Of a stretch of 6,426 nt of DNA, positions 1 through 4,360 are shown one piece after another. The DNA comes from an uncultured Oscillospiraceae bacterium (GTDB taxonomy: Bacteria > Bacillota > Clostridia > Oscillospirales > Ruminococcaceae): NCBI GenBank assembly GCA_900552845.1, contig USBC01000107.1:1-6426 (forward strand). The letters are read 5' to 3'. The notes beneath the pieces are model-generated. The model was not told the origin of the DNA, made no database searches, and worked only from the letters and a program-made list of their open reading frames with translations. Position 1 is the stretch's first letter. Every line of letters starts with the position of its first letter. A program made the translations under genes and the position numbers.

Positions 1-311
1 CTGGCGATTTTGAGAGCTTTTTGTCCTTAGTACGGGATTCGGGCTGTTCCTCAGCCATGTTTTTGCAGAATATAATTGCTACAGGGCAAACCGCCTCACA
101 AGAGCTGATGGTGACAATTGCCTTGTGTGAAAGCGTTTTGGCAGGCAAGGGCGCTGTTCGAGTGCATGGCGGCGGCTTTGGCGGCACGGTGCAGGCATTC
201 GTCCCGTTGGAGCTTTTGGAGCATTTCAAAAAACAAACGGAAGCCGTTTTGGGTGAGGGCAGCTGTCATGTTGTGACCATACGCCCGGCAGGCGGCGTCC
301 GCTTGGGATAA
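1..311 (+). CDS. galK: Galactokinase, C-terminal part (5' end outside window)
   Basis: Galactokinase phosphorylates galactose with ATP to galactose-1-phosphate in the cytoplasm, the first step of the Leloir pathway. Only the last 102 residues are visible. The frame is open from the window edge (first full codon at 3), so the TTG at 21 is not the real start. The glycine-rich GHMP-kinase motif HGGGFGG, which lies near the nucleotide-binding site in this family, is encoded at 165-185. It is followed by TVQAFVP and a C-terminal IRPAGGVRLG, an ending typical of Firmicutes galactokinases. The TAA stop lies 12 bases before galT, and the galT and galE genes directly downstream strongly support the call. 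The N-terminal substrate-binding signature cannot be checked because it is outside the window. Confidence 0.93.
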   Translation, partial: GDFESFLSLVRDSGCSSAMFLQNIIATGQTASQELMVTIALCESVLAGKGAVRVHGGGFGGTVQAFVPLELLEHFKKQTEAVLGEGSCHVVTIRPAGGVRLG

Positions 312-323
312 GGAGAATGGGTT

Positions 324-1808
324 ATGATTGATCAGGCAATTGCAGATCTTATTGGATATGCACTTCATACACGGCTTATCGAGCCAGCGGATCAGGTGTG
401 GGCAGTCAATCGACTGCTTCCTGCCCTGGGACTGGACGCATGGGAGGAAATGCCTGCAGCAGAGCGCCCATTGGGAGATATTCTGCAGGGGCTTTCCGAT
501 TGGGCAGCGGTGCATCATCTCATTGAGGACGACCAAACCGGCAGAGAGCTTTTCGATACCGAGTTGATGGGGCGGTTGACCCCAAGACCCTCGCAGGTTG
601 TTCGGACATTTTGGGATAAGTATAAAGTTTCGCCGCAGACAGCCACCGATTGGTTCTATCGCTTTAGCATGGATACCAACTATATTCGTCGTGACCGAAT
701 CGCACGCGATGCCAAATGGAAAGCCGCAACTCCCTATGGGGAGCTGGATATTACCATCAATCTTTCCAAACCGGAAAAGGACCCAAGAGCCATTGCTGCG
801 GCTAAGACTGCATCGCAAAGCGGCTATCCCCGCTGTGCACTTTGCCGCCAGAATGAAGGCTACGCAGGCAGGCTCAACCACCCTGCCCGCCAAAACCATC
901 GGGTCATACCTGTCACCATCAACGGAGAAAACTGGTTCTTTCAGTACAGTCCCTATGTCTACTACAATGAGCATTGTATCGTTCTCAATGGCAGTCATAC
1001 CCCCATGAAAATCGATCGAGCGGCATTCTGCAAGCTGCTGGATTTCGTCAGGCAGTTCCCGCACTACTTTGTAGGCAGCAATGCAGACCTGCCCATCGTG
1101 GGGGGCTCCATTCTTAGCCACGATCATTTTCAGGGTGGACGCTACACCTTTGCGATGGAGAAAGCCCCCATAGAGCAGCCGGTTGTTTTTCCGGGCTTTG
1201 AGGACATTGAAGCAGGCATTGTGAAATGGCCGCTGTCGGTTATTCGCATCAGTGGCATCTGCCAGGAACGATTGGTGGATCTTGCGGTTCGGATTCTGAC
1301 AGCATGGCGCTGCTATACTGATGAGGGTGCCTTCATTTTCGCCGAAACAGGGGGCGAGCTGCACAATACCATTACGCCAATTGCCCGGCGAAGGGAAGAC
1401 CGCTATGAGTTGGATCTGGTGCTGCGAAATAATATCACGACACCGGAATACCCCCTGGGCGTATTCCACCCGCATCAAGAGCTGCATCACATCAAAAAGG
1501 AAAACATCGGGCTCATTGAGGTTATGGGCTTGGCGGTGCTGCCATCACGATTAAAGCAGGAGATGGCAGCGCTTGCCGATGCTTTGGTAACTGGGCGGGA
1601 TATTTGTCAGGACGAGCTGCTGGCAAAGCATGCAGACTGGGCAGAGGAGCTGAAAACACGCTACACCTTTACGGCGCAAAATGCAGAGGAAATCCTGCAG
1701 CAGGAGATCGGCAAAGTGTTTGCCACCGTACTGGAGCATGCCGGGGTATTCAAATGTACTCCGGAAGGGCGGATAGCTTTTCATAAATTCATCAAGAGTG
1801 TATCATGA
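324..1808 (+). CDS. galT: UDP-glucose--hexose-1-phosphate uridylyltransferase, class 2 (Firmicutes type)
   Basis: This enzyme transfers UMP from UDP-glucose to galactose-1-phosphate, giving UDP-galactose and glucose-1-phosphate, through a uridylylated histidine. The 494-residue length fits the class 2 GalT family of Firmicutes, which is longer than the roughly 350-residue E. coli type. Visible features in order: an N-terminal domain with a CxxC pair (C171, C174) followed by NEGYAGRLNHPARQNHR; the His-x-His active-site segment GGSILSHDHFQGG (H266 and H268, the likely catalytic pair by family analogy); ETGGELHNT near 341-349; and HPHQELHHIKKENIG followed by LIEVMGLAVLP at 382-407, which is very characteristic of this family. 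The ATG at 324 has AAGGAGA about seven bases upstream. No frameshift or missing motif was seen. The stop codon overlaps the galE ribosome binding site, suggesting coupled translation. Confidence 0.97.
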   Translation: MIDQAIADLIGYALHTRLIEPADQVWAVNRLLPALGLDAWEEMPAAERPLGDILQGLSDWAAVHHLIEDDQTGRELFDTELMGRLTPRPSQVVRTFWDKYKVSPQTATDWFYRFSMDTNYIRRDRIARDAKWKAATPYGELDITINLSKPEKDPRAIAAAKTASQSGYPRCALCRQNEGYAGRLNHPARQNHRVIPVTINGENWFFQYSPYVYYNEHCIVLNGSHTPMKIDRAAFCKLLDFVRQFPHYFVGSNADLPIVGGSILSHDHFQGGRYTFAMEKAPIEQPVVFPGFEDIEAGIVKWPLSVIRISGICQERLVDLAVRILTAWRCYTDEGAFIFAETGGELHNTITPIARRREDRYELDLVLRNNITTPEYPLGVFHPHQELHHIKKENIGLIEVMGLAVLPSRLKQEMAALADALVTGRDICQDELLAKHADWAEELKTRYTFTAQNAEEILQQEIGKVFATVLEHAGVFKCTPEGRIAFHKFIKSVS

Positions 1809-1813
1809 GGAGG
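1807..1813 (+). promoter_or_regulatory. Ribosome binding site of galE (decides its start)
   Basis: GAGGAGG begins inside the galT TGA stop and lies six bases before the ATG at 1820. It rules in that ATG over the in-frame ATG at 1805, which overlaps the galT stop as ATGA but lies before this site. The overlap with the galT stop suggests that ribosomes finishing galT re-initiate on galE. Confidence 0.8.
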
Positions 1814-1819
1814 AAACAT

Positions 1820-2809
1820 ATGAAAACCATTTTAGTGGCAGGAGGCGCCGGCTATATCGGCAGCCATATGGTAGTACTGCTGTCCCGTCGCGGCTATGAT
1901 GTTATTGTGGCAGACAATCTGCAAACGGGACATCGGCAGGCGGTTCGCGGTGCGCGTCAGCTTTATGTAGGAGATCTGAGGGATACCGCATTCCTTGACC
2001 GAGTTTTCTCTGAAAACCGCATCGATGGCGTTATCAACTTTGCTGCCTGCTCTCTCGTAGGAGAAAGCGTCAAAGACCCTCTCAAATATTATGGAAATAA
2101 CGTTTCGGGAGCGATTTCATTGCTTTCGGCTATGCATGCGCACGGTGTGAAAAATATCGTGTTTTCCTCCACTGCAGCTACCTATGGTGAACCGGAAAAG
2201 CAGCCCATTGAGGAAGGCGATCGTACCGAACCGACCAATCCCTACGGTGCTACCAAGCTGGCTATCGAGAATATGCTGAAGTGGTGTGACAAGGCATATG
2301 GTATCCATTATGTAGCGCTGCGCTATTTCAACGCCGCCGGTTCAGACCCGGAAGCCGGCATCGGCGAGGACCACAACCCGGAGACTCATCTGATCCCGCT
2401 GGTGATGAAAACAGCCCTCGGTCAAAGGGATCATATCGGTATCTTTGGAGACAGTTATCCCACTGCCGACGGAACCTGCATTCGGGATTATATCCATGTG
2501 CAGGATCTGACTCTGGCACATCTTTCGGCACTGGAGTACCTGGAGAAGGGGGGGAGCAGCGATGTGTTCAATTTGGGCAGCGGTACCGGCTATTCCGTTA
2601 GCGAGATCATCGAAACCGCCCGCCGCGTTACCGGCAGGGAGATCAAAGCAGTCGTCGAACCACCCCGCCCCGGTGATCCCTCGGTGCTTATCGCCTCTAA
2701 CCAAAAGGCAAAAATGGTTTTGGAATGGCAGCCCAGCCGTGGTTTGGAGCAAATTATCTCCGATGCATGGGCTTGGCATTCCGGTCACCCCAACGGCTAT
2801 GAGGAGTGA
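1820..2809 (+). CDS. galE: UDP-glucose 4-epimerase
   Basis: GalE interconverts UDP-galactose and UDP-glucose using tightly bound NAD, closing the Leloir cycle and supplying UDP-galactose for envelope polysaccharides. It is a short-chain dehydrogenase/reductase-type Rossmann protein. Counting from the ATG at 1820 (329 residues, near the usual 330-340): the NAD-binding GGAGYIGSH is at 8-16; a D-x-L pair in VGDLRD is near 52-53; the catalytic serine/threonine segment FSSTAATYG is at 115-123; the YxxxK catalytic pair is Y142 and K146 in NPYGATK; and the substrate-side segments NAAGSDPEAGIGEDH (171-185) and DGTCIRDYIHV (217-227) are intact. An in-frame ATG at 1805 would add MRRKH, but the ribosome binding site and the position of the glycine motif favour 1820. 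All key residues are present. It is the last gene of the visible gal cluster. Confidence 0.97.
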   Translation: MKTILVAGGAGYIGSHMVVLLSRRGYDVIVADNLQTGHRQAVRGARQLYVGDLRDTAFLDRVFSENRIDGVINFAACSLVGESVKDPLKYYGNNVSGAISLLSAMHAHGVKNIVFSSTAATYGEPEKQPIEEGDRTEPTNPYGATKLAIENMLKWCDKAYGIHYVALRYFNAAGSDPEAGIGEDHNPETHLIPLVMKTALGQRDHIGIFGDSYPTADGTCIRDYIHVQDLTLAHLSALEYLEKGGSSDVFNLGSGTGYSVSEIIETARRVTGREIKAVVEPPRPGDPSVLIASNQKAKMVLEWQPSRGLEQIISDAWAWHSGHPNGYEE

Positions 2810-2820
2810 TACCGATAAGA

Positions 2821-2880
2821 TTTGATGTACAAGCCATAAGACTTCAAATAAGAAGATAATATAAACCACCATACATCAAA
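2821..2880. repeat. Weak inverted repeat downstream of galE
   Basis: TTTGATGTA at 2821-2829 and its exact reverse complement TACATCAAA at 2872-2880 are separated by 42 bases. A smaller CTTC/GAAG hairpin (2842-2855, six-base loop) sits inside the spacer. There is no following T-tract, so it is not a classical terminator. It could be a binding site, an mRNA 3'-end structure, or chance in AT-rich DNA. The rest of the 189-base galE-to-ferredoxin gap holds no gene. A TATGAT at 2967-2972 could be a -10 box for the next gene, but I see no good -35 box. Confidence 0.25.
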
Positions 2881-2998
2881 AGCCAGGTTTGGTTTTGTAC
2901 CGAACCGAGCTTTGCAAATGGTTCATATTGTTAGTTTGTATTTATGGTGTTACACCTTCAAAATAATATGATATAGGCAGAGAAGTAAGGAGGTTCTG

Positions 2999-3724
2999 AT
3001 GAAAAGAAGAATCATTGAGATCAATCGAGAACAGTGCAACGGCTGCGGTGCCTGTGCAGCCGCTTGTCACGAAGGCGCAATCTCCATGATCGACGGCAAG
3101 GCGCAGCTCATGCGGGACGATTACTGCGATGGACTGGGTGACTGCTTGCCGGTTTGTCCCACGGGAGCCATCACCTTTGTTGAGCGAGAAGCTGCTGCTT
3201 ACGACGAAAAAACCGTTATGGAAAACAAACGCAAAATGATGCAGGAAAAGATAAAAAAGGAGGGAATGACATTACCTTGCGGCTGTCCGGGAAGTCAGAC
3301 AAGAAGAATTGAGCACACAGCATATGCCGAGGTGGAAGAGGAAAATGCTAAGTATGTCAGCAGGCTGTCGCAATGGCCCGTGCAGATAAAGCTGGTTCCT
3401 GTGAATGCACAGTATTTTGACGGAGCGAAGCTGCTCATCGCTGCCGACTGTACTGCTTATGCCTATGCTGCTTTTCACGAGCGGTTTATTCGGGGGCATA
3501 TCACTCTTGTGGGGTGCCCCAAGCTGGACGATGTAGACTATTCCGAGAAGCTTACCGAGATTATCCGCGACAACGACATCAAGAGTGTGACCATCGTGCG
3601 CATGGAGGTTCCCTGCTGTGGCGGATTGGAGACTGCTGCAAAAAAGGCGCTCCAGCAAAGCGGTAAATTCATTCCTTGGCAGGTTGTCACCGTAACGGTA
3701 GACGGCAGACTTAGGGAAGAATGA
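2999..3724 (+). CDS. Ferredoxin-like iron-sulfur protein with cysteine-rich C-terminal domain
   Basis: A 241-residue, probably cytoplasmic electron-transfer or redox-sensing protein of a kind widespread in anaerobic Firmicutes; its exact partner is not known to me. The N-terminal ferredoxin domain has a complete [4Fe-4S] motif, C13-x2-C16-x2-C19-x3-C23 (CNGCGACAAAC). The second site reads CDGLGDCLPVCP with C43, C49 and C53, with leucine at 46 where the usual fourth cysteine would be. A charged, lysine-rich linker (about 66-89) leads to a C-terminal domain with CGCPGS (C94, C96), AADC (C151), GCPKLDD (C173) and VPCCGG (C206, C207), which could bind a further metal or cluster. The ATG at 2999 has AAGGAGG (2987-2993) five bases upstream. 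It stands alone, 189 bases after galE, so its own promoter is likely. From memory, relatives often lie near Crp/Fnr-type regulators or hybrid-cluster proteins; neither is in this window. Confidence 0.88.
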   Translation: MKRRIIEINREQCNGCGACAAACHEGAISMIDGKAQLMRDDYCDGLGDCLPVCPTGAITFVEREAAAYDEKTVMENKRKMMQEKIKKEGMTLPCGCPGSQTRRIEHTAYAEVEEENAKYVSRLSQWPVQIKLVPVNAQYFDGAKLLIAADCTAYAYAAFHERFIRGHITLVGCPKLDDVDYSEKLTEIIRDNDIKSVTIVRMEVPCCGGLETAAKKALQQSGKFIPWQVVTVTVDGRLREE

Positions 3725-3789
3725 TTACAGTACTTAAAGAACCTTTTTAGGAATAGAAAAGACGCAGTATTATACCGGATATTATTCCT

Positions 3790-4231
3790 TTCGCAGAGAA
3801 AAGTGGACCCATTGTAATCATTATATGGGGCATCATTGATACCATAATACAGCTCCAACTCCTCGGGGACATCTGTTGTCAGCACCATGCTGCCGTAATA
3901 GTGGCAGCGGGGGTCTGCCAGCACGGTGTCCCTTTGACCATGTGCCGTCCTCGGGGCGCAGGGGCATCATACCAGTACATAAAGGCGCTTTTGCCGTCAT
4001 TCGGCGTCGTGATGTTGATTTCCTCCGGCGGACAGCACTTACCGTCCCGGTCCTGTGGTTTTGTGCTGTATCGGGGTGGGGCTGACAGCTGGCGTATTTT
4101 ACCGCTACCCAGGAATAGGAGCCGATGCACAAGCCCTCGTCCCCCACCCCGGCAAGGCTGACAATGGCGCTGCTACCGGCATTCTCAACATAGTTGCAGC
4201 TTTTCTGCATTCTGCGCAGAATAATCGACAT
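3790..4231 (-). pseudogene. Decayed gene of unknown function, split over three frames
   Basis: No intact frame exists here, but three - strand frames give protein-like pieces in a sensible order. From an ATG at 4231: MSIILRRMQKSCNYVENAG, then VSLAGVGDEGLCIGSYSWVA (to about 4105). The next frame continues with GKIRQLSAPPRYSTKPQD, GKCCPPEEINITTPNDGKS and AFMYWYDAPAP (to about 3955). A third frame, from about 3925, gives LADPRCHYYGSMVLTTDVP followed by EELELYYGINDAPYNDYNG. At least two frameshifts are needed, near 4095-4108 and 3925-3960; a short piece reading EDGTWSKG in the first frame suggests a possible third. The low-end boundary is uncertain: the last frame stays open into the antisense of the ferredoxin gene, where the match must be accidental. 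A weak GGGGTG precedes the ATG. I do not recognise the family. Sequencing errors could mimic decay, but two or three indels in under 450 bases, next to clean genes, favours a true pseudogene. Confidence 0.6.
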
Positions 4232-4268
4232 TTCACCCCGCAGAGCGTTTTTTATTCTTATTTTAATC

Positions 4269-4274
4269 TATAAT
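4269..4274 (+). promoter_or_regulatory. Possible -10 box for the secreted-protein gene
   Basis: A perfect TATAAT lies 86 bases upstream of the ATG at 4361 in an AT-rich stretch (4248-4274). No good -35 box is seen at the usual spacing; the best candidate, GTTTTT at 4247-4252 with a 16-base spacer, is poor. If used, transcription would begin near 4281 and give a leader of about 80 bases. Confidence 0.4.
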
Positions 4275-4287
4275 GGTTGCGTCCTGC

Positions 4288-4327
4288 AGGGGCGGTGCTG
4301 CCCTTGTGAAAAAATATAACCCGCCCC
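4288..4327 (+). other. GC-rich leader with two alternative hairpins
   Basis: Two foldings share the segment GGGGC. The first pairs AGGGGC (4288-4293) with GCCCTT (4300-4305), including one G-T pair, around a six-base loop. The second pairs GGGGCGG (4289-4295) with its exact complement CCGCCCC (4321-4327) around a 25-base loop. They cannot form together. No T-tract follows either, so neither is a terminator, and neither covers the ribosome binding site at 4345-4351. It matches no riboswitch I recognise, and a regulatory role is only a possibility. Confidence 0.3.
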
Positions 4328-4360
4328 GATGTAAAAAGAGGCAAAAGGAGGAACCAACCT

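Noticed and set aside
21..311. TTG at 21 as the start of a small 96-residue protein
   Set aside because: The frame is open upstream to the window edge with galactokinase-like sequence, so this is simply the end of galK.
96..1490. 464-codon open frame on the - strand over galK and galT
   Set aside because: It lies antisense to well-supported genes. Its translation has no recognisable motif, and it has no independent support. Long antisense frames are a common side effect of codon bias.
3731..3752. Possible terminator after the ferredoxin-like gene (CCTTTTTAGG)
   Set aside because: Only a three-base stem can form and there is no following T-tract.
4211..4253. Possible + strand terminator: TCTGCG (4211-4216) pairing with CGCAGA (4239-4244) before TTTTTT
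   Set aside because: The loop is 22 bases, the stem competes with the local palindrome, and two to three bases separate it from the T-run. Too weak to call.
3876..4273. Short + strand open frames in the 3725-4360 gap
   Set aside because: They are overlapping, arginine/proline-rich frames antisense to the decayed gene, with no ribosome binding sites and no motifs.
4329..4334. Start-stop ATGTAA in the leader of the secreted-protein gene
   Set aside because: No ribosome binding site precedes it, and such a hexamer is expected by chance.
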